Below, piece by piece: positions 56,001 through 64,000 of a DNA stretch of 64,000 nucleotides (position 1 is its first letter; every line of letters begins with the position of its first letter). The notes under the pieces were generated by a model, which made no database searches, was not told where the DNA came from, and saw only the letters and a program-made list of their open reading frames with translations. This DNA is from Bombyx mori (lineage: Eukaryota > Arthropoda > Insecta > Lepidoptera > Bombycidae): assembly GCF_030269925.1 (NCBI RefSeq), contig NC_085110.1, forward strand, positions 620,001 to 684,000, in the 5' to 3' direction. Position numbers and translations under genes: made by a program.

Positions 56001-58546
56001 TATTACACCAGGCTGTTTGGCTGTATTCTTTGCACGGCCGTGTCTGTGTTATGTAGTTTTTGTCAGCTAGTGATTTCATCTGTCGATAGACTTGACATTA
56101 AGTAAATATGCAATTTTCACATTTTGAATTGGCAGCTGTTTCAATTGCCATCGATGATGAAGTATTGGAAAAACGAAGCGAAACTACTAAAAAAAGATGG
56201 GGTGTACACCCAATCTGAAGAAAGCGAGAAGCAGAAAGAGAATTTGCTTTACTTTACAAAGAATGAATAGAGGACGAGAGCAAGTTTTCTCAATGTCCAT
56301 TTTGCTGTTGAGCTGCTCACCTTACTAAGATTTGACGTTGACTGCTCTGCGGGGGCCCGGGCGCATATGTTCATGTTAGAACGTGTCGGGGCCGGACCGT
56401 GCCCGAGCCCGGAAACAATACCCACCGACATTTGAACGCCGTGCCTTGGCAGAGTCCCGACGGCGCATGGCCGGCGCACGGCCGAGCCACTGTCAGGCAT
56501 GAATCACTTCATACAAAAAGTATACCATAGTGTTTGGCCGTGCTCCGGCCTTTACCGGCATTTTCCGGTCGCGACACGGTATAGCGTGAATCATTCTTTA
56601 TCTCTCAGTAGATGTTTGTGGTGTAATGGTGTACCTAGACCATCCCGTGTGCCCGTGTCCCGTGTGATACGGGTGACTAAAAATCTCTTATCCAGTACTA
56701 CTAAAAATTTATTGTTATAACAGAAACTGACAAATACGTTCATCCTTCGTAAGTTCATTAGCCTTGCTGATTAATTTGTCTTATCAACATCACTACCAAA
56801 CAAAATATATCTGCAGCCAGACCTACCCTCACACTTCGCAAAGATGCGCGGTCCTGCCTGCACACTTAATCCAATTGTGTGCCACATATCGTTGAGGTCT
56901 GATTTAGACAAAATCTTAGTGACCATTGGTATTTTACCTACGAACGATATGTTCTCTGAGTGTGTTGGCGGCGCGCGTCATTGCGTCCCGTGGGTCGGCG
57001 GCTCCGCGAGCCCGCGCTGCCGCTACTGAACCTGGATCCATGCTTAGGAATCTCGACACGTGTCCAGCACCTACAAAAAGGAAGAGAATTGTAACCTAAA
57101 GATTAGGATCAGATCCGTAATTTATAAAAAATATTCTAAGAGTAAAGTTTACCGGTCTCATAATCATTAGCTTTTATGGCAGCTTCAACTCCTGCGCTGC
57201 ATAGCTGCAGATCAATAAGATCATGCACTCTCCTCTGACATTCTGCCACTCTAGACTGTCAAATTGAATAGAGTATTTATTTACTAGAAATATCTCACAT
57301 TTTAGTGACAAAGCGTTTTGAAAACACTTTTGAATGCTACAAGTAATTACTTACTCTTGTGTATTATCTGAAATTTTGAAATCTACTTTAGATATAAGCT
57401 AATTCTAAAAGTATCTAATGATTGCCTAGCAAAAACTTTTGAAAAGCTGTAATGACAATAACAAGACCTGTAGATTCTAGAAAGATGATTATTTTGGAGT
57501 TAAAGGTATTCTTTGGATTGAGAACTACACAATTTAAAGTTTTTTGTGTATGAAAAAATTATGACAGTTATTAACAGTTTCAAATGTACAGAAATGAAAA
57601 AAAAGGAATGATAAATGTGGAAAATGTCAAAGATCACACAGATAACTTCTCGTACGAATTTGAATAGGGTCTCAGAATCTGTAATTTAAAAGTAAAAAAT
57701 TTAAAGTAAAAAATTTAAAAGTAAATAATTGTCTTACTCTAGCCAAATCGAGTTGTCTGACTTTAGCACTGACATCTCTGGCTAATTCTGCAGTTCTGTC
57801 CACCATGTCTGCAGCAACTTGTGCATCAGCTTTCACTTCACTGAGCTTAGTGTAAGCTTGACTGGCTGTGCGGAGCTTGTCTTCTAGCATGCAAGCACGC
57901 GATAGCACTCCAGATAATGCTTCATCTACTTCTGACTGTTGTTGTCATTAAGTTAATTAAAATTTTAATATCTTTGAATATTCACCAGATAATAAAAAGG
58001 GTTTTACTGTATGAAGGTTCTTGAATTTGTTGGTTAATGATAAACAACTTTCTTCTCCCTCATCTTTTTTTTTGGCTTACTACTGGTAGTCTAATGGTAT
58101 ATTCCAGCTGCACTATGGCTGATAGGTAAGCTCACGGGTTCAACCTGAGAGAGCTTGTTAAAACTGGTTCTGGTAAGAAGAGTTCTTCACAGAATCTACC
58201 ACTGGATTGGAAGAGGATCCGACGAGAAACTCAGTGGGTTAGTCTTTTATATTTATATTGATAGTATTAATAGTAAGATATTAATTCTATGTTTGGACGA
58301 AAGTAATTAGTAAGGCTCGTACGATCATCAACCAATAGCGTAAGGCCTTAATTGCGGTTTGTGGTTTGTAAGAGCACCCTTTACCTTTATTCATTTCTTT
58401 CACAACGTTCGTAATGGAAACGTTCAAGAATAGTGTTCATTGAAAACTAAATTACTTACTTCTTCTTTTTCAACTTCGCTTAACGCTTTTTGTAAGCCCT
58501 CTTCTGTTGATACATCATATTTCTCAAGTAATAAACTAAGCGACAT
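47026..58546 (-). CDS. COG4: Conserved oligomeric Golgi complex subunit 4, complete, 15 exons
   Basis: Subunit of the COG tether for retrograde vesicles at the Golgi. Exons (minus): 58460-58546 (ATG), 57738-57935, 57153-57255, 56938-57070, 55776-55896, 55004-55180, 53747-53899, 52905-53032, 52501-52614, 52130-52382, 51204-51311, 50730-50874, 48464-48630, 47735-47928, 47026-47068 (stop). Total 2,124 bp, 707 residues, against about 785 in human; every junction keeps phase. Landmarks: VSAKVRQLDLAR and ECQRRVHDLIDLQLCSAGVE (exons 2-3), DKLFKLFPQIGRAEEGVRLL (5), LTRTAQDILGHYLELEK then FFLEESVNKALKM (8-9), SSLVDDVFFIARKVI (9), and the C-terminus DFKIEDIKKLKL, equivalent to human DFRSEDIKRLRL. Exons 6, 7, 10-12 and 14 are very GC- and alanine-rich. 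The exon 6 donor (GTCCGT) and exon 8 acceptor (AACAAG) are the weakest sites. An AATAAA-like signal follows within about 100 bp of the stop. Confidence 0.93.
48095..48395 (+). repeat. Family C repeat, near-complete
   Basis: Plus-oriented copy in COG4 intron 13: CATGTCTTGTCGGATTCCCC, GGTGCTTTTAGAACCCTCAA, TTCTCAGTGGGTTGCGATAC, CGGTGGTAGATTCTGCTCTT and the end TAGGTGTAGGGAAAGAAG. Confidence 0.65.
49114..50383. mobile_element. Possible TIR element in COG4 intron 12
   Basis: AAAGGACAATGCCCA at about 49114 recurs inverted at about 50369-50383. Further in, TTTTTAAATTCGCCAATACG (about 49525) and CCTATTGGCGAATTTAAAAA (about 50189) are inverted matches that extend over about 60 bp with a shared CATACAGCC/GGCTGTATGG part. 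The spacing from the ends differs (about 410 versus 170 bp), so one arm has an insertion or the other a deletion. No ORF of note. Confidence 0.4.
50525..50655 (+). repeat. Family A repeat, 3' half
   Basis: TATATTGAGACCTTAGAACT, GTAGTAGCTATGGGCTCCGA, CCACTTAACACCACATGGGC and GTGAGCTCGTTCACCCACG plus an A-run. It lies in COG4 intron 12, about 70 bp from exon 12. Confidence 0.65.
53265..53605 (+). pseudogene. LINE C-terminal fragment, stop-interrupted
   Basis: The plus strand reads NIRKDDGNLEKVTVTGKID, NPSRWTELIRTSL and AAHRNKWRRVVHSNLL, the end of an RTE-like LINE protein (GHIxR...LEKxxxxGKI..RGR.PxRWxD...DRxxWR). There is at least one internal stop. It is antisense inside COG4 intron 7. Confidence 0.55.
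53995..54055. repeat. Fragment of the R1-LINE 3' UTR
   Basis: GGACTGGACGGTTCGCAGAT and GTTGGGAGT match the 3' UTR of the R1-type LINE at 36880-36930. Fragment only, in COG4 intron 6. Confidence 0.45.
54290..54450 (-). repeat. Family C repeat, partial
   Basis: GAGCGAGTAGGTGAGCTCAC, ACAGAATCTACCACCAAAAC and AGAAACTCAGTGGGCTAG. The 5' part is missing. In COG4 intron 6. Confidence 0.6.
55205..55510 (-). repeat. Family C repeat, near-complete
   Basis: CAGAATCTACCACCGGATCG, GAAACGCGACCCACTGAGAA and the 5' part GGTGACCGGTGCTTGTGGTA, AAAGCACCGTTAATGGATCG. In COG4 intron 5, about 25 bp from exon 6. Confidence 0.65.
55968..56597 (+). mobile_element. Harbinger-type DNA transposon remnant, 630 bp
   Basis: Ends GGGATGATTCAAGCTACACT and, reversed from the right, AGAATGATTCACGCTATACC, both continuing to GTGTCGCGA, flanked by the 3-bp duplication TTA (55965-55967 and 56598-56600), as expected for PIF/Harbinger. 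Inside, near 56150-56300, the plus strand keeps pieces of the HARBI1 nuclease N-terminus (KKRWGVHPI, then REAEREFALLYKE and DESKFSQ across a frameshift). Most of the nuclease is deleted. In COG4 intron 4. Confidence 0.75.
58080..58240 (-). repeat. Family C repeat, partial
   Basis: AGGTAAGCTCACGGGTTCAA, CACAGAATCTACCACTGGAT and GAGAAACTCAGTGGGTTAG. In COG4 intron 1. Confidence 0.6.
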
Positions 58547-59330
58547 GTTCCTGAAAGCAACACAATATTTCTATATTTATATTTGGAATTTTAAATAATG
58601 TACGAAAATTCTCAATTTTTTTCAACCCTAGAAACAAGAAATAGGAAATAAACAAGCACCACAAGTACAGATATTTTTGTCAACGTCAAAACACGAAATC
58701 AGCTGATTTTGACATGGTAGATCTCCATTACCTATCTACATAGTTTTTTAGCCTCGAATCCAAACTAAAATTAATTGCGAATGTTGTTTTTTTTATACAT
58801 GTAGTAGTAAGCAAGATAGTTTGACTTGTTTTAAATGAATGTTGTTAGGTTATCGGAAATAGGTCTTAGCGTTTATTTTATATATTTTCCGAACGCTTAA
58901 CCATAGACAAAAATAGAAAAAATACCTTCTACAAATTTGATCAATATATTCTATATTATTGTATATAATCTATGGACCACAGTTTACAAAAGTGTTATGT
59001 CTGATTAAACCTTCCCTAGTTTATAAACATTTGAAACATTAAATCGTGATATCCATGTTCTGTTAAACGGTTAACATTCCACATTGTGACTTGTTGTAAA
59101 TATTTCGTTTTCCTTTGGGGACGTTTGTTCGTGGGGTGGAACAAAATCGTCAAAGGTGAGTACGGGTGATGGCTGTGTGTGGACATTGCATATATTATTC
59201 GTTGGGAAATATTATTCAGGTGGATTTCGTTTTGAGTGTATGATCGTTTTCAGATTGACTCCGTGTGGGGTTGGGCTTCGCCCCCGCTGCGTTTGCAGCT
59301 GGGTAACGCACGCGGCCACAAAAGGTGAGT
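58547..59330. promoter_or_regulatory. Head-to-head promoter region of COG4 and diablo with two candidate non-coding exons
   Basis: COG4 starts at 58546 on the minus strand and diablo lies on the plus strand. Two GC-richer plus-strand blocks end in strong donors: GGAACAAAATCGTCAAAG then GTGAGT (59150s) and GCACGCGGCCACAAAAG then GTGAGT (59320s). Either could be a non-coding first exon spliced to the acceptor TTTTAACCCAG at 61501-61511. Between 58700 and 59050 the sequence is AT-rich without a clear core promoter. Confidence 0.4.
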
Positions 59331-61500
59331 GAAACTTCAAATGTTCGAAAATACAAATTAGTTCAAGAAACACCCATAAATTACAGTGCAATTAATCCTA
59401 ATTACATATCGTTACTTTTTTTCATTACCCATATAGCTAACTTTTAAACAAAATTTATTTAGTCCATGGAAACAGCATTTTATCCCTGTAGCGGTAGTGT
59501 GATTTTTCTTTGCTTTATATTGATAAAAACATGATTTTGATAGTAATGTTTTGATTATATTAAATGTGACAGTTGTATTTCTTAACTCATGTTCTAATAA
59601 ATTATGGATAACCGTGTTTTGATGGTTTGTTGTAAAGCTATTGAAAACATTGTTTTTAAATTATGGCAAATTCTTAATTAATGCAAGATATGAACAATTC
59701 AATTATAAAATTGTTTTTTTCCTATTAATAATTTAATCTAATCTATAATCTAAAATTAAATTATTGAATTTTTTACTCTCACAATGCTTAGGTACCATCA
59801 TCACTCATAATATTAGGACCTGTCCCTTACTTGATCTTAAACCTACTAGACAATAGTATGGCGAGATTTAGCAGTTGAGTATTGGGTGATAGGTATTATG
59901 TTATAACTAGTATTGATGGCAAAATATGAAAGTGATATTAGGAAGCTTTGATGGAACTGACTTAGAGGGTCAGAATTGGGGACTTAGAAATATATAGCTT
60001 TAGAGTAAACAAGCTCCCAGCCCATCTCTTTAGGAGTCAGACACTACATATATCAGAAAATGAATGATTTAAGATTACTTTGTCAGTTAGAAGGAGTGTT
60101 GGCTATTCCACCCTTATACCAGAACACATGACAGCTTTGTAGCAGAAATTAGTGGAATAGGTGGTGTGGGGTTAACACAAATGTGTCCTGTGTCAATAAA
60201 AAAGTGAATTTTACAAATGAAGAATGTATGTTTCTTATCAAAGTAAAATATGTCAATGTCACATTCAACTAGTCTGTAACACATGTTTATTGATTTAGTG
60301 ATTATTTCTCATAGTCTTTTTTTTTGGTTTAAGTGTAACTGTATTTAGGCAGATGAGCTCAAGGAGGACTTCATATTAAGGGCTCATTAGATCCCCTAGA
60401 CATTAATATATACAGCCACCTCTCTTGAGACATGAACTTGAGCTCACAATCTTCTCTAGTGTTTGAACTTCAGCGTGACTTGATAAGGTGTGTCATATAT
60501 ATTATGATACAACCATATGTTTTGGCCAGGCAATGACAAGCATGATGTGATTGCTAATTATCGATAGTATTCAGTGTTGGCAATACTTAAAAAAATGTAT
60601 CCAGATGGGTCTCTGAGTTATAAAAATATCAATAGTCATCGTGCATTGTCAAACAAAATAAAGATGAGTCAATCATACTTTGTATCCTGTTTCCTGATCC
60701 ATTACAAACTATACTCAACAATCCAACATTCAACACATGATTGAATTAAAATCTAGGATTTTCTTGGTGTGCAGTATTATGTGTTTATTGCTTGATAATA
60801 TTCTGCCCTTAAGTCTTCCATGTTCATAATCTAAATTTACCTGGTTATCCTTTCCTTGTAATTATTTTGTTTGGCCTAAAGATATAATTTCCACTTTTAA
60901 TGATTTCAATGGTTATAATTTAATCTAGAATCTCATTTTATTAAAATAATAAATAGGTATATCTAATAATAATATATATCTCAACATAACACAGTAAGTA
61001 TATTGATATAGTGATTCTAAGCCAGCAGTATTTGGACTGAACAGATCTTGAGCTATGCTGTTCATCGGGTCTATGGAATACAAAAACATTATTAGAGATA
61101 AAAAATAATATTTCATGGGAATTACCCAAAATATCAATATTATAGGAAAGAAATTCCACAATTAAGCTAAAGGCTAGAATTAAATTCTCCATAAGTAAAC
61201 ACAAAACAAATTAGAATCACTCTGATCTGTATGCTACATTAGCCTTGATGTAAGTTTACTAATTGTTCAGACAAGGTCTTGTACAATTTTATTTGATTGT
61301 GTAATACTTTTGTATGTAAAATGAATCGTTTTTATTTTTTCTGGAGTTTATAAAGTGGAAAAATATTGAGATATTAGTAAATTTACATCTTCAGTTAAAA
61401 ATTATCAATATATTTCATGTATACATGAAGAACATTGACATTATAGATTTTAATATAATTGTCTCAGTAATCTAATTTTTCACCGAATCTAGATATTCTG
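59331..61500. other. Probable first intron of diablo, nothing else recognised
   Basis: AT-rich, no coding-like ORF, no matches to the repeat families above, no terminal inverted repeats seen. Confidence 0.35.
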
Positions 61501-61512
61501 TTTTAACCCAGG

Positions 61513-63405
61513 ATGGGTGAGGGCGGATCCCCAGGTGGCGCGCGGCTGTCCCACACCTCGGAGAAACATCCGCGCGCCATACTCGGCGAACTCTCCGCAC
61601 TGCGACGTCATCGTGAGCTATGCGATGTCGTGCTCAACGTTGCTAACAGGAAACTCTTTGCTCACAGGTTTGTTTCACACATGTACCTAAAAAGATTTAG
61701 TTTGAATGCTTGGTGCCTGAATATTAGCAAAGTAACATAACCTTTGCATTAGCGCCTTAAGCTCTAACACTAGGAGCAGGCTTAGAGATTCTGGTAACAG
61801 TGCTCGTCGAACTCTGCAAAGATTTCGACGTGTAACCTAACCTAAACATCCGTCCGCTGAGTTACTCGCCGAATATTCTCAGCGGGTCGCGATTTCGATC
61901 CGGCAGTAGATTCATTCGCGTAGCAGCTACTCTTGAGGTGTTAGATCTTCCTTGGAGGTTCTCGGGTATCTGTTAGCCAATCCCACTCCTCCTGGTTGAG
62001 ACCTTGCTGGCCCAACTGTCTTGGTGAAACTGCAAAGGTCACCAGTAATCCCTCTAACATAAAAAAGCGCACTTTTATCGTTTCCTAGATGTCTGTTAGT
62101 TCGTACCTCGTCTACTGCTAATCGCCTCTTATAGCGAATCTGGTTGTTTTTGTAGTGCCCCGTAGGTGGCTACTAAATTAAGAAATGAATGTTGCTACTT
62201 CTTCTTCTATATCGTTCCCTCACTACTGAGGATCGCGACCACATGCGATGTACTTCCAATGCACCCGATCATGGGTGGCATGGACTGCATGGTACAGACT
62301 ACCACCGAGTGCTTCTCTTGCTAGATCTGACCATCTGGCTGGTGTTCTGCCCACGGCGCGCTTGCCTTCTATTCGACCCGTAATTTTGAGCTTCTCTAAT
62401 TCATGTCTGTGAGACCGCATGATGTGTCCGAAGAAGCTCATAACATAATGTTGCTACAGAACCTATTTAATTTGACAATATCTGATAAAAGATATCAGAA
62501 ATTGCGAGAAGCCATATAATCGATTCTCATATCCTTGAAAAATGCCTGGGAACAGAGTAATCCTATCAGCATGCAGCCCGTACTTCCGAGCGATGTTCAC
62601 TGGGGAACTGGCCGAGTCTCGCGCCACCGAAGTCACGATCCGGGACGTGGACGAGCAGGCCATGGAGCAGCTCGTGGAGTTCTGCTACACCGCGCACATC
62701 GTCGTCGAGGAGAGTAACGTGCAGGTACTACACGATGTGCCTATAGTAGGTAGCAGCATGTAGCAGACGAGGTGGTGTCTTGTTTGTTGTTTATATTTTA
62801 TTGCTTTATTGCTTAGCTTTGTGGAAGAGCTCACAGCCCACCTGGTGTTAAGTGGTCACTGGAGCCCATAGACATCTAGAACGTAAATGCGCCACCCACC
62901 TTGAGATATAAGTTCAAAAGTCTCAAGTATAGTTACAACCTTCAAACCGAAACGCACTACTGTTTCACGGCAGAAATAGGCAGGGTGGTGGTACCTACCC
63001 GCGCAGGCTCACAATAGGACCATCAGTAAAAAAGTTTGTATAAAAGTTTAGACTATTACCAAGTTCAATCCTTGGGTTTTTCAGGAGCACCTTTTGTGTG
63101 TTGCTTTCACTGTGCGTCGACCTTTAGCGGCATACTGATGTCGGTAATGAAAGGGCGGGCTTGTCAATTGTAAGCCATACAGATTGGCATTGAATTTGGA
63201 AAGTAATACGGTCTTCATCGCTCAGGCCCTGCTCCCGGCTGCGTGCCTGCTGCAGCTGCAAGAGATCCAGGACGTGTGCTGCGAGTTCCTCAAGCGTCAG
63301 CTGGACTGCTCCAACTGCCTCGGCATCAGAGCCTTCGCCGACACCCACTCGTGTCGGGAACTGCTCCGGATCGCCGATAAATTCACACAACAGAACTTCC
63401 CAGAG
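61513..63405 (+). CDS. dbo: diablo/KLHL20, BTB-BACK-Kelch Cullin-3 adaptor, first three coding exons (gene runs off the window)
   Basis: Substrate adaptor of a Cullin-3 ubiquitin ligase. Exons 61513-61667 (ATG two bases after the acceptor CCCAG), 62556-62724 and 63226-63405 join in phase (phase 2, then phase 0) to give 168 residues so far. BTB domain: [55 protein letters not shown] and [20 protein letters not shown] domain start: [58 protein letters not shown]. These match KLHL20 almost residue by residue as I recall it. The rest of BACK and the six Kelch repeats must lie beyond 64000. The exon 3 donor is GAG then GTGCGC (weak). A LINE begins about 50 bp after it. Introns carry family A and C repeats. 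Confidence 0.92.
61845..61940 (+). repeat. Family C repeat, fragment
   Basis: GCTGAGTTACTCGCCGAATA, TTCTCAGCGGGTCGCGATTT and CGATCCGGCAGTAGATTC. Plus-oriented, in diablo intron 1. Confidence 0.5.
62225..62441 (-). pseudogene. RTE-like LINE C-terminus
   Basis: The minus strand encodes [40 protein letters not shown] and ATHDRVHWK, followed by a stop: the conserved end of RTE-like LINE proteins. The fragment is open over 72 codons. In diablo intron 1, about 115 bp before exon 2. Confidence 0.65.
62810..63025 (-). repeat. Family A repeat, near-complete, minus orientation
   Basis: Reversed copy: AGCTCACAGCCCACCTGGTG, AGTGGTCACTGGAGCCCATA, CCACCTTGAGATATAAGTTC, CGGCAGAAATAGGCAGGGTG and GGTGGTACCTACCCGCGCAG. 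In diablo intron 2. Confidence 0.7.
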
Positions 63406-63454
63406 GTGCGCTCTATTGTCTTTAAGCAGATGTATCTCTCTAACATGTTCTTCA

Positions 63455-64000
63455 TTTGCACCTGTTCCCTCGGGAGTTCCTCAGGGCTCTCATCTCGGTC
63501 CTATGTTATTTAATATATATATGTCAATGACGTTTCAAATGTTTTCAATAAATCCAAATTCATTATGTACGCCGATGACAAAAAAGTATATAAAGTTATA
63601 AAGTCCTTAAATGACTGTTTGGAATTACAAGATGATTTGAACAACTTATTTGTTTACTGTCAAAATAACTTACTCACAGTGAATACTAACAAGTGTACTA
63701 TTATAACATTCTCACGTGGAAGATCGAATATCTTGTATGACTATTCTATTAATGGTCAAACTTTGGTACGCACCACAGTTGTTCGTGATTTGGGTATTTA
63801 TTTGGATTCCAGTCTGATTTTTGATGTTCATGTTAATGAAATAGTAAATAAGGCTATTCGAATGTTAGGCTTCATACTTAGAGTTGGTAAAGAATTTAAA
63901 AGACCATCTACTTTGATTCTGTTGTACAACAGTTTTGTACGGTCTATATTGGAATATGGCTCCGTCACATGGAATCCCCAATATAATATTTATATTCAGC
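63455..64000 (+). pseudogene. Jockey/CR1-like LINE reverse transcriptase, truncated, continuing past the window
   Basis: Reads [21 protein letters not shown], the RT motif (here as [17 protein letters not shown]), then after a 2-bp AT expansion in ATATATAT at about 63510-63520 the frame continues with the catalytic YADDKKVYK, VYCQNNLLTVNTNKC, VVRDLGIYLDSSLIFDVHV and LLYNSFVRSILEYGSVTWN to the end of the window. The 5' end is truncated. It lies about 50 bp behind diablo exon 3, same orientation. Confidence 0.75.

Noticed and set aside
1..64000. CRISPR arrays, tRNA or rRNA genes
   Set aside because: I found no regularly spaced direct repeats with unique spacers, no cloverleaf with a GGTTCGAATCC-type arm and no rRNA core sequence.

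Overview
The window is nuclear DNA of a lepidopteran insect, most probably the silkworm Bombyx mori or a close relative. The host genes are insect-like, with short exons in AT-rich introns. The interspersed repeats match silkworm SINE and LINE families I recognise, and there is a mariner of the D,D37D type. There are no bacterial or viral genes. Every spliced gene model below was built by reading exons, splice sites and reading phase by eye.

Left part (1-12 kb). Three exons of an unrecognised coiled-coil protein lie on the minus strand (24-2465). Next comes a complete six-exon mitochondrial carrier of the UCP5/Bmcp type, also minus (4089-8394). Then follows the first of three MARVEL-domain four-transmembrane genes (plus, 10281-12163).

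Middle part (12-44 kb). Two more MARVEL-domain paralogues follow, one minus (21563-25509) and one plus (31504-44243). All three share the same three-exon architecture, with phase-0 introns at equivalent positions. The 11.8-kb first intron of the third gene holds a 1,297-bp mariner with matching terminal repeats, a small antisense ORF resembling IFI6/IFI27 (ISG12) proteins, an R1-type LINE remnant, a full-length RTE-type LINE with an intact 1,001-codon ORF and a 9-bp target duplication, a 450-bp TA-flanked MITE, and a solo LTR with a 4-bp target duplication. The space between the MARVEL genes is filled with DNA transposons. These include a 1.43-kb element with terminal inverted repeats of roughly 300 bp around a cysteine-rich ORF, a TTAA-flanked MITE, a decayed Tigger/pogo element, a long foldback element with a LINE tail nested in it, and two further terminal-inverted-repeat elements.

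Right part (44-64 kb). COG4, a subunit of the conserved oligomeric Golgi complex, occupies 47026-58546 on the minus strand in 15 exons (707 codons). Many of its exons are extremely GC-rich and alanine-rich inside AT-rich introns. A Harbinger-type remnant and several SINEs sit in its introns. Head-to-head with it, across a roughly 3-kb interval containing candidate non-coding first exons, are the first three coding exons of diablo/KLHL20 (plus, 61513-63405). The window ends inside a LINE that begins about 50 bp after the third diablo exon.

The host genes are a neighbourhood, not a pathway: a mitochondrial inner-membrane carrier, a family of small membrane-traffic/junction-type proteins, a Golgi tether and a Cullin-3 adaptor. 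The most unusual content is the density and nesting of mobile elements, especially the long-inverted-repeat element carrying a Cys-rich reading frame, and the possible ISG12-like gene.
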